From NCBI GenBank assembly GCA_019359545.1, contig JAHHHB010000006.1:85343-149342 (forward strand): a stretch of 64,000 nt of DNA. The letters are read 5' to 3'. Origin of the DNA: Desmonostoc geniculatum HA4340-LM1 (GTDB lineage: Bacteria; Cyanobacteriota; Cyanobacteriia; Cyanobacteriales; Nostocaceae). This document shows positions 28,283-38,013 of the stretch, in pieces. The translations under genes were made by a program, and so were the position numbers. Positions within the stretch are counted from its first letter, which is position 1. Each line of letters opens with the position of its first letter. The notes under the pieces are model-generated. The model was not told the DNA's origin. It saw only the letters and a program-made list of their open reading frames with translations, and did not search any database.

Positions 28283-30538
28283 ATGTCTGATTTAGATACA
28301 AGAGAATGGTTGCTTACCAATGGTCTAGGAAGTTTTGCCAGTGGTACGATTTCTGACATCCGCACACGCACTTATCACGGTTGGTTATTTGCTGCTACAA
28401 ACCCCCCTTCTGAGCGTACCTTGTTGTTGTCACACCTAGAAGCTAGCTTGGAAGTATTAGGGAATGTTGTGGCGCTGGGGACAAATATTTGGGGTAACGG
28501 TCGGATAGAGCGATCGGGCTACGAACTGTTGCGCTCTTTTGATATTAACCCAGTTCCAAAATGGATTTGGGGTCAAGATAACTGGCAATTAACTAGACAA
28601 TTGGTGATGCCTTATGGTTGGGAGGGGAGTAGGGAGATGGGGAGCAGGGGAGCAGAGGAGCAGAGGAGTAGTTCCAGCACTCTTTCCCCTTTGCCCCTCT
28701 GCCCCTCTGCCCCTCTGCCTCTTCCCATGCCCAATGCCCCTAACCAATTGTCTCATCGGATTTTAATTCAGTATCGCTACGAGGGAAGCGAACAAGCTAT
28801 TTTACGGCTGCGACTTCTGATAGCAGAACGTAACTTTCATCATCAACAGACTTTTAGCCCAGAATTACAGTTCTCCCAATTGCTTGGGCAACAGCAAGTT
28901 TGTCTCCAAGCAAGAAAATCTGAGCATTATGGTATACCTTGGCATCTGCGTTGGACACAAGGCAATTATCAACCAGATGCAGTTTGGTATTGGAATTATC
29001 GATTCTTGGAGGAGACAAAACGGGGATTAGGTGACAAGGAAGACCTCCACAGTCCTGGTTACTTAACAGTTACACTCCAACCAGGAGATGCGGTGACTCT
29101 AGAAGCACGAGAAGGTCTTCCCAATTCTGTGCTAGGCGTTCTTACCGCCGAAACCTTTGCAGAAGCTGTGGAAGCAGAGCAAGAAAGGCTCTCGCAGATT
29201 TTTGGATGGAGTGGGGTATGGGGCATGGGGCATGGGGCATCGGGAATGGGGTATCGGGAGATGGGGGGATGGGGAGATGAGGGAGATGAGGGAGATGAGG
29301 GAGAAAGATTGCTACCTTGTCCCCCAAGTCTTCCTTGTCCTCTTCCCATGCCCCATGCCCCATGCCCCATGCCCAATGCCCAATTCCCACTTTGGCAACA
29401 ACTACTCAAAGCCAGCGATCGCTTTATCGTCTATCGAGCCTCAATAGCAGGTCCGACGGTGATTGCTGGTTATCACTGGTTTAATGACTGGGCGCGGGAT
29501 ACATTAATTGCCTTACCAGGATTGACGCTAGTTCCCCAGCGTTTTGATTTAGCAAAAGAATTATTGCAAGCTTTTGGGCATCACTGTCGCCACGGTTTGA
29601 TTCCCAATGCCTTTCCTGATGTCGATAGTGAACCGTTTTATAACAGTATCGATGCACCGCTTTGGTGGATTGAAACTTTAGGACTTTATTTGGAAGCTAC
29701 ACAAGACTGGCAGTTTTTGGCAGAGCAGTTTCCTGTAGTGCAGCAAATTCATAAAGCTTTTGTCGGTGGTACACGCTATAATATCCAGGCTGATGCTACC
29801 GATGGACTAATTGGTTGGGATGCTCGCGGTGTAGCCCTGACTTGGATGGATGTGGTGATTGGGGCAAACCCTGTTACTCCTCGTCGTGGGAAGCCAGTGG
29901 AAATCAATGCGCTGTGGTATTCGGCTTTGTGTTGGCTAAGTCAGTGGGCAAAACGGTTGAGCCAACTTGAATTTGGTGAACCAGTGCGTCTTAGTAAACA
30001 AGCGCAGCGTTATGCTCAGCAAGCACAACAGGTAAAAAATTCCCTGCAAAAGTTTTGGAATCCTCAGCTAGGTTATCTCTACGATAGTATTGAGCCGGAC
30101 GATCGCCGAAATTTTCAAATTCGTCCCAATGCTGTTTTGGCGCTGTCGCTGCACCATTGTGGGTTTTCTGAACAGCAAGGGTGTCAGATACTAGATTTAG
30201 CAACTTCCAGCTTGCTGACTCCCTATGGGCTTCGCAGTCTCGATCCAGGAGATCCGGAATACAAAGGGAGATATGAGGGCAACCAAGAGCAGCGCGATCG
30301 CGCTTATCACCAAGGTAGTGTTTGGGTTTGGTTAATTGGCCCTTATATTCGCGCTTGGCAACGTTTTTATCCACAACAAACGCTGCCTTTTGATTGGCAA
30401 CCCCTGATAGATCACTTTTTATTTGCTGCTTGTATTGGTTCGATTTCTGAGATTTTTGATGGCGATCCACCTCATACACCCAGAGGAGCGATCGCTCAAG
30501 CTTGGTCAATTGCCGAAGTCATCCGCCATATTAAATAG
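28283..30538 (+). CDS. Amylo-alpha-1,6-glucosidase (glycogen debranching enzyme) with repeat insertions
   Basis: 751 residues. The N-terminal beta-domain begins DTREWLLTNGLGSFASGTISD. The C-terminal (alpha/alpha)6 catalytic domain (about 380-750) has HWFNDWARDTLIALPGL, DSEPFYNSIDAPLWWIE, DATDGLIGWDARGVALTW and a GSVWVWLIGPYIRA segment, as in GDE-C glucosidases. It hydrolyses alpha-1,6 branches of glycogen. Two low-complexity stretches from intergenic repeats are inserted in frame: about residues 114-151 (encoded 28622-28735) and 311-370 (encoded 29213-29390, GMGHG/GDEGDEG and PMPHAPCP). Both keep the frame open, and the domain is otherwise complete. Confidence 0.85.
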   Translation: MSDLDTREWLLTNGLGSFASGTISDIRTRTYHGWLFAATNPPSERTLLLSHLEASLEVLGNVVALGTNIWGNGRIERSGYELLRSFDINPVPKWIWGQDNWQLTRQLVMPYGWEGSREMGSRGAEEQRSSSSTLSPLPLCPSAPLPLPMPNAPNQLSHRILIQYRYEGSEQAILRLRLLIAERNFHHQQTFSPELQFSQLLGQQQVCLQARKSEHYGIPWHLRWTQGNYQPDAVWYWNYRFLEETKRGLGDKEDLHSPGYLTVTLQPGDAVTLEAREGLPNSVLGVLTAETFAEAVEAEQERLSQIFGWSGVWGMGHGASGMGYREMGGWGDEGDEGDEGERLLPCPPSLPCPLPMPHAPCPMPNAQFPLWQQLLKASDRFIVYRASIAGPTVIAGYHWFNDWARDTLIALPGLTLVPQRFDLAKELLQAFGHHCRHGLIPNAFPDVDSEPFYNSIDAPLWWIETLGLYLEATQDWQFLAEQFPVVQQIHKAFVGGTRYNIQADATDGLIGWDARGVALTWMDVVIGANPVTPRRGKPVEINALWYSALCWLSQWAKRLSQLEFGEPVRLSKQAQRYAQQAQQVKNSLQKFWNPQLGYLYDSIEPDDRRNFQIRPNAVLALSLHHCGFSEQQGCQILDLATSSLLTPYGLRSLDPGDPEYKGRYEGNQEQRDRAYHQGSVWVWLIGPYIRAWQRFYPQQTLPFDWQPLIDHFLFAACIGSISEIFDGDPPHTPRGAIAQAWSIAEVIRHIK

Positions 30539-30806
30539 TGGTGATAAGTAGGTAGACATGAAAAATTATAAGATAAGAATAGAATAGAAGAAAAGACTCC
30601 AGCCATCAGCCCACAGCCCAGTGCCGCGAAAAGCTTTAAGACAAAAAGCGAGTTGTCAAAAGTTACCATAGAACCTCCTGGAAATCACTGTGCTTGAATA
30701 ATCTTTTTTTAACCTCTTATTAATTAAAAAAACTTGCTCCTCCTAGATAATTGAGGCTGGCTATTTGCAATAAATTAAGCCTCGTCAAAACATTAGGGAG
30801 TATACA

Positions 30807-32066
30807 TTGAATCTATCTAGACGTCAGTTTTTTACGCTGGCAGGGGCATCAGCTACAGGTGCTGTACTTCTATCTCCTTTGCAAGCATTCTATGCTAAAC
30901 CCGCGATCGCTGCGGGTCCCTACGGTAACTTAGTGGCCGACCCCAACGGAGTATTAGATTTACCACCTGGATTCACCTACCGCAGACTGTCCGAAACAGG
31001 TCAAACGATGAATGATAGTTACCGGGTACCCGGTGGTCACGATGGTATGGGTGCTTTTGCAGGATCTAATGGCAATACGATTCTAATTCGCAACCACGAA
31101 CTCACTCCCACTTCTAGCAATGGTCTGAGCGCTCCCAGTGGCAGCAAGTACAACTCAAATGCGAGGGGCGGTTGTACTAAATTGGTTGTTAGTCCTTCCC
31201 GTACCTTGGTAGAACATCGGGGAGTTCTAGCGGGAACCATTCGCAATTGTGCTGGTGGTCCTACGCCTTCAGGGTCTTGGTTAAGCTGTGAGGAAACCTT
31301 TGAAACTAATAACGGCAAGAAGCATGGTTATGTGTTTGAGGTTCCCAGTAGCGCAACTACTTTTGTTACCCCCGTCCCATTAACTGCAATGGGGCGTTTT
31401 AATCACGAGGCTGCCGCTGTAGACACCAGTACAGGGTATATCTACATGACGGAAGACCGAGGAAACGGGCTTTTCTACCGCTTCATTCCCAACCAAAGCA
31501 ACAATCTGAGTGCTGGCGGCTTGCTATACGCATTAAAGATTACGGGATCGTCTGGAATTAACACAGCTACAGGTTTCCCAAAAAATACGCCTAGAGCGGT
31601 GGAATGGGTACAGATTAACAATCCCGATCCCACCTCTGATTCTGTGAGAACAGAAGGGTATAACAAAGGTGCTGCCAGGTTTTCAGGTGGGGAAGGCATC
31701 TTTTATGGCAGTGGTTATGTCTACTTCACTTGCAAGAGTGGAGGTAGTTCTGGAGATGGGCAAATCTGGCGTTATTCGCCCGCTAATAATACCGTTGAAC
31801 TCTATATTGAACCCAACAATTCTGGTGTGCTAGACAATCCAGACAATCTTGTGGTTTTCCCCAACCGGGACATCTTCCTTTGTGAAGATGGGGATGGAAC
31901 GGATTACATTCTGGGCATCACTTCCAGTGGCAGTCTTTACAAGTTTGCTAAGAATGCCCTCAACACATCAGAGTTCGCCGGGGTCTGTTTCTCCCCCGAT
32001 GGTCAGATGATGTTTGTCAACATACAGAGTCCAGGAATAACCTTTGCTATTTGGGGACCCTGGTAA
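30807..32066 (+). CDS. PhoX-like (DUF839) secreted phosphatase-type protein
   Basis: 419 residues, translation from TTG at 30807, supported by AGGGAG 8 bp upstream. An N-terminal twin-arginine signal (SRRQFFTLAGASATGAVLL) predicts export by Tat; the mature beta-propeller is of PhoX/DUF839 type: GGHDGMGAF, ILIRNHEL, GSWLSCEETFE, MGRFNHEAAAVD, YMTEDRG, GGEGIFY. The EE and EDR acidic residues match the metal sites of PhoX, a Ca/Fe-dependent phosphatase. Enzymatic activity is inferred. Phosphate-scavenging in the periplasm is the likely role. Confidence 0.8.
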   Translation: MNLSRRQFFTLAGASATGAVLLSPLQAFYAKPAIAAGPYGNLVADPNGVLDLPPGFTYRRLSETGQTMNDSYRVPGGHDGMGAFAGSNGNTILIRNHELTPTSSNGLSAPSGSKYNSNARGGCTKLVVSPSRTLVEHRGVLAGTIRNCAGGPTPSGSWLSCEETFETNNGKKHGYVFEVPSSATTFVTPVPLTAMGRFNHEAAAVDTSTGYIYMTEDRGNGLFYRFIPNQSNNLSAGGLLYALKITGSSGINTATGFPKNTPRAVEWVQINNPDPTSDSVRTEGYNKGAARFSGGEGIFYGSGYVYFTCKSGGSSGDGQIWRYSPANNTVELYIEPNNSGVLDNPDNLVVFPNRDIFLCEDGDGTDYILGITSSGSLYKFAKNALNTSEFAGVCFSPDGQMMFVNIQSPGITFAIWGPW

Positions 32067-32180
32067 CCCTACGTTCTGTTTCAGTTCAGTCAGGTTAGAG
32101 AACGATCGCCCTTTTTTGCCACTCTAGGGAGAGCAAAAGTATAAGACAGTATGTTAGCCCTATTTTGATAGTTTTTAAAG

Positions 32181-32254
32181 TGGCTCAGGTCGGAGTTGAA
32201 CCAACGACCCCAGGCTTATGAGTCCCGTGCTCTAACCAACTGAGCTACTGAGCC
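32181..32254 (-). tRNA. tRNA-Met (anticodon CAU), elongator type
   Basis: 74 nt on the minus strand. Acceptor stem GGCTCAG / CTGAGCC is perfect, with A73; the D arm is GCTC-AGTTGGTTA-GAGC. The anticodon loop is CTCATAA, and the T arm GTTGG / CCGAC has one G-T pair. The anticodon stem CGGGA / GCCTG has a G-T pair and an A31-G39 mismatch where other tRNA-Met have A-U. CCA is not encoded. It could also be the tRNA-Ile read by CAU after lysidine modification. The D-loop and loop sequence favour Met. Confidence 0.9.
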
Positions 32255-32325
32255 ATGCTTTTTAGTCATTTACTAGTCTATCATACAAATTTGCTCAACG
32301 CTAGTCTCTTTTGCAATTAGTTTTT

Positions 32326-32430
32326 CTAGCCTAAAAATAGGGAGTAGGGGTTTAGCATTGCTAAACCCTTTCCTGTGTTCACATCCCAAACCTTAATTGT
32401 TTTATCTTCGGTGGAAGTAGCAATGTTGTA
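32326..32430 (-). pseudogene. WD40 repeat remnant
   Basis: The minus strand encodes about 33 residues, MYNIATSTEDKTIKVWDV then NTGKGLAMLNPY, a perfect WD40 blade core (DKTIKVWD followed by TGK), before TAG. There are no neighbouring blades. It is probably the leftover of a WD40 or regulatory beta-propeller protein. Confidence 0.6.
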
Positions 32431-32445
32431 CATTATAGTAAGTAA

Positions 32446-32559
32446 TACCAATTCTATATGAGGCTGCGCTCTATTCGCGTAGCGGCAATTCATGAATTGC
32501 CGCTACAGTGTGTAGTTTTGCATCAGTCTTATAAGGCGCATCTTCAAACAGAAATGGTA
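32446..32559. mobile_element. MITE-like element with 28-bp core palindrome, 114 bp
   Basis: The ends are TACCAATTCTATATGAGG and the inverted TACCATTTCTGTTTGAAG. The core (32479-32506) is a perfect 28-bp palindrome with half GTAGCGGCAATTCA. This core belongs to the family also present at 46847 and 53789, with different arm bases but preserved symmetry. Confidence 0.6.
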
Positions 32560-33017
32560 TAAGTTGGTAGTGTTGACCAGTAACTGTAGGGATAGTCTGT
32601 GATATGTAGCTAATATCTGAGAATGCACCAAGTGATAAACGTTGCTTACCAGCGTTAGGAAAGTTGCTAATTCTAATACCTGATATAGGAATCATATTTG
32701 ATTTCTGAAAAAATCTAAGTATTTGTAGGGTGTGTTAGGCGTAAGCCGTAACGCACCATCTCAAGCTTTTGGTGCGTTACGCTCCGCTAACGCACCCTAC
32801 GTAATATTTCAAAAATCAAATACTAGTCCTATATAGCTAACAAATCGCCAGATTTAGTCCATCCTGTAACGTTAGGATTCAGAGTGTCGGGTTCATTAGG
32901 ATTTACAAGATCGTCGTTTTCAAATCCCCCGTTGATAATTAACTCTTGTCCTTCTGCTTGTGCCGCTGATTTATAAGTATTGGTAATCACAGCAGTATGA
33001 AGGAAGGCAGTGGTCAC
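32560..33017 (-). pseudogene. Disrupted secreted protein gene ('NGGFE' type), split by a MITE
   Basis: On the minus strand an upstream fragment (33017-32834: ELIINGGFENDDLV, then VTGWTKSGDLLA) and a downstream fragment (about 32683-32560: SGIRISNFPNAGKQRL, FSDISYISQTIPTVTGQ) look like two parts of a DUF642-like or PEP-CTERM-type beta-sandwich protein with the common NGGFE start. The element at 32684-32833 lies exactly between them. By my reading the two parts do not rejoin in one frame, so further mutations have accumulated. Confidence 0.45.
32684..32833. mobile_element. MITE-like element, 150 bp, TATAGGA ends
   Basis: The left end TATAGGAATCATATTTGATT and the inverted right end TATAGGACTAGTATTTGATT match at 16 of 20 positions. 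The core (32725-32800) is a fold-back of GTAGGGTGTGTTAG and GGTGCGTTACGC units. A TA duplication at the edges would fit IS630/mariner-type insertion. Confidence 0.6.
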
Positions 33018-33160
33018 ACTACAAACAATAATCCTGCTTGTATTTGGCTGAGCAAGGTACCAGAAGCACCAAACGTATAAACAACGTTGACACTTGGGTT
33101 AGCATTTTGGTACTGAGTCTTAATGCTATTCAGCGCGTTTGTTAAGCTGACAACGTAAAC
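33014..33160 (-). pseudogene. modA-like remnant (molybdate-binding protein)
   Basis: The minus strand encodes SLTNALNSIKTQYQNANPSV then NVVYTFGASGTLLSQIQAG, matching the region just after the first beta-strand of ModA. That region reads S-L-T-x-A-hydrophobic, then Q-x-x-x-P-x-V-x-V, and FGASG. The frame then breaks into a stop (TGA at 33014). The rest of the gene is missing. Confidence 0.6.
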
Positions 33161-33890
33161 GGAGAGTAAAAGGGATAGAATGTAGAAATTTTACCAGTAA
33201 AATAGGTAGTTACCGAATATTTTGGTAATTAAATCATGACAATTGAAATATGAGTTGATAATTTCCTCAGGTTAATTGCACGAATAAAAATCCTCTTAGA
33301 GATGAAAAAAGACTTAAATTCTTGATTTAAAAGCTTTTTAGTCTATGTTTACTAAATAGAGGTGAGTAGCCAGTTAAATACCAACCAAGTTAATTTCAAG
33401 CTTCAGGTTGGTAATTTACACTAGATTAGCGGTTTAGAGTTAACAATCATGATTATTTGATGATTGGCGATCGCCTAAAAAGCAGATTACAAAAGGATTT
33501 GGTGGATTTTTTACACTCCAATAAACTGAAAAACTTTTTCCTCGACCGAATTTTTCTGTGACAAATGTAAATAGTACCCTTGGGGGTACTACCATCACCT
33601 GTTATTCCGACATAAAGTAAAAGCATCTCAAAAACGCATACAGATGGACACGAGAAAAGCTGCTTCTTCCTTAGCAGCCTGGTTTTACAACCAGCGAAGA
33701 TATTAACTGGTGGCACAGTTTTTGATGCCAACATCATTGATATATGCGGTGCTTCTCAAATCTTCAGACTTGGCGGTAACAAACTGCTTCAATCAGGTCT
33801 GATTGAACTGTCTGTTGATTTTTCTTCCTCCTTTGCTTGTGACGAAGTGATGGGATGATTTTTTTACCTTATAAATTTAGGAGAAATAAT
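33161..33890. other. Leader region of the RTX gene
   Basis: About 730 bp with no convincing gene. AT-rich, with CCTTGGGGGTACTACC and AATCAGGTCTGATT palindromic motifs near 33580 and 33797. It probably contains the RTX promoter. The RBS is AGGAG at 33879-33883. Confidence 0.4.
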
Positions 33891-35771
33891 ATGGCAGTTA
33901 TTTTCGGCACCATAAATGGTGATTCTTTACCTGGAACAGCAGGAAATGATTCGATATTTGGTTGGGCTTTTGGTGGTAATGCCAATAGTGTCTCTGGTAA
34001 CGACAACTTAGATGGTGGGGCTGGTAACGATAGTCTTTTTGGTGGGACGGGAAATGACACCCTCAATGGCGGTAGTGGGACTGACTTAACCGACGGTGGT
34101 AGTGGTAACGATCGCATCATTGATAGCGACTTTGTGAACTTCGATAATCATAATGGTGGAGATGGTGTTGACACAATTGATTATTCAGGCGTGGCCTTCG
34201 GTTCAGGAGTAGTCACTATCAACTTGGCAACAGGTGTCACCTCTGTTAGTGGTGGAAATACTGAAACCATCCTCAACTTCGAGAACGTTGAAGGTAGTCA
34301 GGGCGGTGAAACGATTATTGGCTCCTCTGGCAATAACGTCCTCAACGGCAATGGCGGTAACGATACAATCAACGGCGGTAGTGGCAACGATACAATCGAC
34401 GGTGGTACTGGCAACGATAGCCTGGTTGGCGGTATTGGCAACGATAGCCTGCTTGGTGGTACTGGCAACGATACTCTCAGAGGCGGTGGTGGGAATGATG
34501 TCCTGAATGGTGGCACAGGTAATGACAACATGGATGGAGGTGACAACGATGACCTCTACATCGTTGACAGCATTTTCGATGTTGCTTCCGAGGTATTCGG
34601 TGATGCTTTAGGTGGTATAGATACTGTACAGTCTTCAGTAACCTATACCCTCAGTACTAACTTGGAGAACCTGACATTAACAGGAACTGCAACAATTAAC
34701 GGTACGGGTAACGCTAGAAACAACGTCATCAACGGCAACAGTGCCAATAATGTGTTGTCTGGGTTGGATGGTAACGATATTATCAATGGTGGTGCTGGGG
34801 CTGACACAACCAATGGAGGTAATGGCAACGATCGCATCGTTGATACCGACTTTGTGAACTTCGATAATCATAATGGTGGAGCTGGTATCGACACAATTGA
34901 TTATTCAGGTGTCTCCTTTAGTAATGGAGCAGTCACCATCAACTTGGCGACAGGTGTTACCTCTGTTAGTGGCGGTGGTAATACTGAAGTGATCAGTAAC
35001 TTTGAAAACGTTGAAGGTAGCCAAGGCGGTGAAACGATTATTGGTTCCTCTGCTAATAACGTCCTCAATGGCAATGGTGGCAACGATACCATTAATGGTG
35101 GTACTGGGGCTGACACAACCAATGGAGGTAATGGCAACGATCGCGTTATTGATACTGACGCTGTGAACTTCGATGTTCATAATGGTGGAATTGGTGTTGA
35201 CACAATTGATTATTCAGGTGTTGTCTTCGGTTCAACAGTCACCATCAACTTGGCGACAGGTGTGACCTCGGTTAGTGGTGGTAATACTGAAACCATCCTC
35301 AACTTCGAGAACGTTGAAGGTAGTCAGGGCGGTGAAACGATTATTGGTTCCTCTGGCAATAACGTTATCAATGGCAATGGCGGCAACGATACTATCAGAG
35401 GCGGCGCTGGGACTGACGTTCTCACCGGTGGAGCGGGTAATGACGTGTTCGATTTCGACTTGATTTCCGACAGTCAACCTGGTGTGTTGCGGGATGTGAT
35501 CAATGGTTTCGTTGGCAATGGTTTTGGACTAGGCGATCAAATCGATCTATCTACCATTGACGCTAACCCATTTTTAGCAGGCAACCAAGCCTTCACTTTC
35601 ATCGGGGCTGGGGCATTCACCGCAGTTGGTCAAGTCCGTTATTCAGGAGGTCTCCTTCAAGCTAACACCGATTTCGTTTTCGGCTTTGAATCTGAGTTCG
35701 ACATTCTGGTTGCAGGAGCGCCAGTACTGTCCGTAGGAGCAGGATTAGCAGGAAGCGACATTATCCTTTAA
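33891..35771 (+). CDS. RTX calcium-binding repeat protein, 626 aa
   Basis: The ATG at 33891 is preferred: TTTAGGAG lies 8 bp upstream. Many GGxGxDxLx nonapeptides (GGAGNDSLFGGTGNDTLNGG type) form Ca2+-binding beta-rolls. A 90-residue module (VNFDNHNGGDGVDTIDYSG, then INLATGVTSVSGG, ENVEGSQGGETIIGSS) occurs three times and is nearly identical at DNA level. The C-terminus is a typical RTX serralysin-like tail (VINGFVGNGFGLGDQIDLSTID), which could be the secretion signal for a type I exporter. It is probably secreted or surface exposed. No transporter genes are adjacent. Confidence 0.85.
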   Translation: MAVIFGTINGDSLPGTAGNDSIFGWAFGGNANSVSGNDNLDGGAGNDSLFGGTGNDTLNGGSGTDLTDGGSGNDRIIDSDFVNFDNHNGGDGVDTIDYSGVAFGSGVVTINLATGVTSVSGGNTETILNFENVEGSQGGETIIGSSGNNVLNGNGGNDTINGGSGNDTIDGGTGNDSLVGGIGNDSLLGGTGNDTLRGGGGNDVLNGGTGNDNMDGGDNDDLYIVDSIFDVASEVFGDALGGIDTVQSSVTYTLSTNLENLTLTGTATINGTGNARNNVINGNSANNVLSGLDGNDIINGGAGADTTNGGNGNDRIVDTDFVNFDNHNGGAGIDTIDYSGVSFSNGAVTINLATGVTSVSGGGNTEVISNFENVEGSQGGETIIGSSANNVLNGNGGNDTINGGTGADTTNGGNGNDRVIDTDAVNFDVHNGGIGVDTIDYSGVVFGSTVTINLATGVTSVSGGNTETILNFENVEGSQGGETIIGSSGNNVINGNGGNDTIRGGAGTDVLTGGAGNDVFDFDLISDSQPGVLRDVINGFVGNGFGLGDQIDLSTIDANPFLAGNQAFTFIGAGAFTAVGQVRYSGGLLQANTDFVFGFESEFDILVAGAPVLSVGAGLAGSDIIL

Positions 35772-35810
35772 GGGACTTCCAAAATTAAGCAAACCTAATT
35801 GAATAGTCGG

Positions 35811-35840
35811 GGGAGGGGTAAGCTTACCTCTCCCTTTTTT
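35811..35840 (+). terminator. Rho-independent terminator after the RTX gene
   Basis: Near-perfect 12-bp stem GGGAGGGGTAAG / CTTACCTCTCCC (one G-T pair), followed by TTTTTT. Confidence 0.75.
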
Positions 35841-36102
35841 GCTGAAATATCCAGAACTACTTAGTAGTTCGCCAACCCAAAATTGCTGGGTGGAGGTCGG
35901 CAGAGGAGCAGGGGAGCAAGGGAGCAGAGGAGAGGCAAATACCAAGTTCTTTCCCCTCTGCCCCTCTGCCCCTCTGCCCCTGAAGCTAACCACCATGCAA
36001 AGTTTCCTTGGCAGACTATTAGGTTCGATCGCGCCGCCTAAGCATGAGAAAATCAGGTAATACAATCGCAGTAGTTGCGATGATGGTACGGAAGGAAAAA
36101 AG
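35841..36102. repeat. Low-complexity repeat gap upstream of ilvD
   Basis: It contains GCAGAGGAGCAGGGG units and their inverse TGCCCCTCTGCCCCTCTG, which could fold back on each other, and a TTCCTTGGCAGAC stretch. The minus-strand frame 35745-36227 through it is repeat-derived. Confidence 0.5.
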
Positions 36103-37788
36103 ATGTCGGAGAACTTGAGAAGCCAAATTGTCACCCAAGGAGTGCAGCGATCGCCAAATCGAGCTATGCTGCGTGCAGTTGGTTTTAAAGATGAAGATTT
36201 CAACAAAGCCATTGTGGGCATTGCCAATGGTTATAGTACAATCACTCCCTGCAACATGGGGATAAATCAACTGGCACAGAGGGCAGAAGTTGGGATTAAA
36301 GCGGCTGGGGCGATGCCGCAAGTGTTCGGTACCATTACCATTAGTGATGGAATTTCAATGGGAACTGAAGGGATGAAATATTCCCTGGTGTCGCGGGAAG
36401 TGATTGCTGACTCCATTGAAACCGCCTGTACTGGACAAAGTATGGATGGTGTACTGGCCATTGGTGGTTGTGATAAAAATATGCCAGGAGCAATGCTGGC
36501 GATCGCTCGGATGAATATTCCGGCTATTTTTGTTTATGGTGGCACCATTAAACCCGGTCACTACAACGGACGCGATTTAACTGTTGTCAGTTCTTTTGAA
36601 GCTGTTGGTCAATACAGTGCTGGAAAAATTGACGAAAACGAATTATTACAAGTTGAAAGTCTAGCTTGTCCTGGTGCTGGTTCCTGTGGGGGGATGTTCA
36701 CAGCTAACACCATGTCTTCGGCTTTCGAGGCGCTGGGCATGAGTTTGCCCTATTCTTCCACAATGGCAGCCGAAGATGCCGAAAAAGCCGACAGTACAGA
36801 AAAATCGGCGTTTGTTTTAGTGGAAGCCATTCGCAAACAAATCTTACCCCGGCAAGTTATTACCCGCAAATCTATCGAGAATGCCATTTCTGTAATTATG
36901 GCGGTGGGTGGTTCCACAAATGCAGTGTTGCATTTCTTGGCGATCGCTAATGCCGCAGAGGTAGAGTTAACTATAGACGACTTTGAAACTATCCGCGGTC
37001 GTGTCCCCGTTTTGTGCGATTTAAAACCAAGTGGTAAGTATGTAGCTACAGACTTGCACAAAGCTGGTGGGATTCCGCAAGTGATGAAGATGCTACTTGC
37101 ACATGATTTATTACATGGAGATTGCGTAACTATCACAGGTCAAACCATCGCAGAGATATTAGCAGATATCCCAGAAGAACCACCTGCGAACCAAGATGTG
37201 ATTCGTCCTTGGAATAAGCCGATGTATGCCCAAGGACATTTGGCGATTCTCAGAGGCAATCTGGCAACTGAAGGAGCTGTAGCTAAAATTACCGGGGTGA
37301 AAAATCCAGTCATTACCGGGCCTGCACGGGTATTTGAATCAGAAGAAGCTTCCTTAGATGCGATTTTGGCGGGTAAGATTCAAGCTGGTGATATTGTGGT
37401 CGTCCGCTACGAAGGGCCTAAGGGCGGGCCTGGAATGCGGGAAATGTTGGCTCCTACCTCAGCAATTATCGGTGCTGGCTTGGGCGATGCTGTGGGATTA
37501 ATTACCGACGGGCGCTTTTCTGGCGGTACTTACGGGATGGTAGTTGGTCACGTTGCACCAGAAGCAGCAGTTGGAGGTGCGATCGCTCTTGTCCAAGAAG
37601 GTGATAGCATTACCATTGATGCACCCGCTCGCCGATTGCAGTTAAATATCTCCGATGAAGAATTGGCTCGGCGTCGTGCAAATTGGCAACCTCCAGCACC
37701 ACGTTACACTAAAGGCGTATTGGCGAAATATGCCAAGTTAGTATCTTCTAGTAGTGTTGGTGCGGTGACGGATTTGAATTTGTTTTAA
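36103..37788 (+). CDS. ilvD: Dihydroxy-acid dehydratase
   Basis: 561 residues. It dehydrates 2,3-dihydroxy-isovalerate and -methylvalerate to the 2-oxo acids in valine, leucine and isoleucine synthesis, using an iron-sulfur cluster and Mg2+. Signature blocks: [16 protein letters not shown] (about 123-138), [17 protein letters not shown] (about 192-208), [14 protein letters not shown] and [19 protein letters not shown]. Full length. Monocistronic, preceded by a repeat-rich spacer. Confidence 0.97.
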   Translation: MSENLRSQIVTQGVQRSPNRAMLRAVGFKDEDFNKAIVGIANGYSTITPCNMGINQLAQRAEVGIKAAGAMPQVFGTITISDGISMGTEGMKYSLVSREVIADSIETACTGQSMDGVLAIGGCDKNMPGAMLAIARMNIPAIFVYGGTIKPGHYNGRDLTVVSSFEAVGQYSAGKIDENELLQVESLACPGAGSCGGMFTANTMSSAFEALGMSLPYSSTMAAEDAEKADSTEKSAFVLVEAIRKQILPRQVITRKSIENAISVIMAVGGSTNAVLHFLAIANAAEVELTIDDFETIRGRVPVLCDLKPSGKYVATDLHKAGGIPQVMKMLLAHDLLHGDCVTITGQTIAEILADIPEEPPANQDVIRPWNKPMYAQGHLAILRGNLATEGAVAKITGVKNPVITGPARVFESEEASLDAILAGKIQAGDIVVVRYEGPKGGPGMREMLAPTSAIIGAGLGDAVGLITDGRFSGGTYGMVVGHVAPEAAVGGAIALVQEGDSITIDAPARRLQLNISDEELARRRANWQPPAPRYTKGVLAKYAKLVSSSSVGAVTDLNLF

Positions 37789-38013
37789 ACTAGGAGTGGG
37801 GATTAGGGATTAAATTCTTCCCGAATCCCCGATTAGTGGGAAGTGTCTTTACAAATTACTCGTCATCCTGCTAAATAATTTTATTGCGAAACTATTAGCA
37901 GCAACTTCAACACAACGCTACCAAATTTAAGGCAGTATTTAGTACCATTCAGTCAAAGAAAAAGCAAACAAGGATTTTGCATCTTTGTGTTGGATGCTCA
38001 TAGAATCAGAACT

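Noticed and set aside
29059..29409. Minus-strand frames in the debranching gene
   Set aside because: They are opposite-strand translations of the CATGGGG/CCCATG repeat insert.
33453..33737. 94-aa minus-strand frame upstream of the RTX gene
   Set aside because: No recognisable domain or RBS, and composition like random intergenic sequence.
34298..34546. Minus-strand Pro/Leu-rich frames inside the RTX gene
   Set aside because: They are antisense of the GGxGxD repeats; periodicity comes from the real gene.
35745..36227. 160-aa minus-strand frame upstream of ilvD
   Set aside because: It runs antisense to the ilvD 5' end and through low-complexity repeats.
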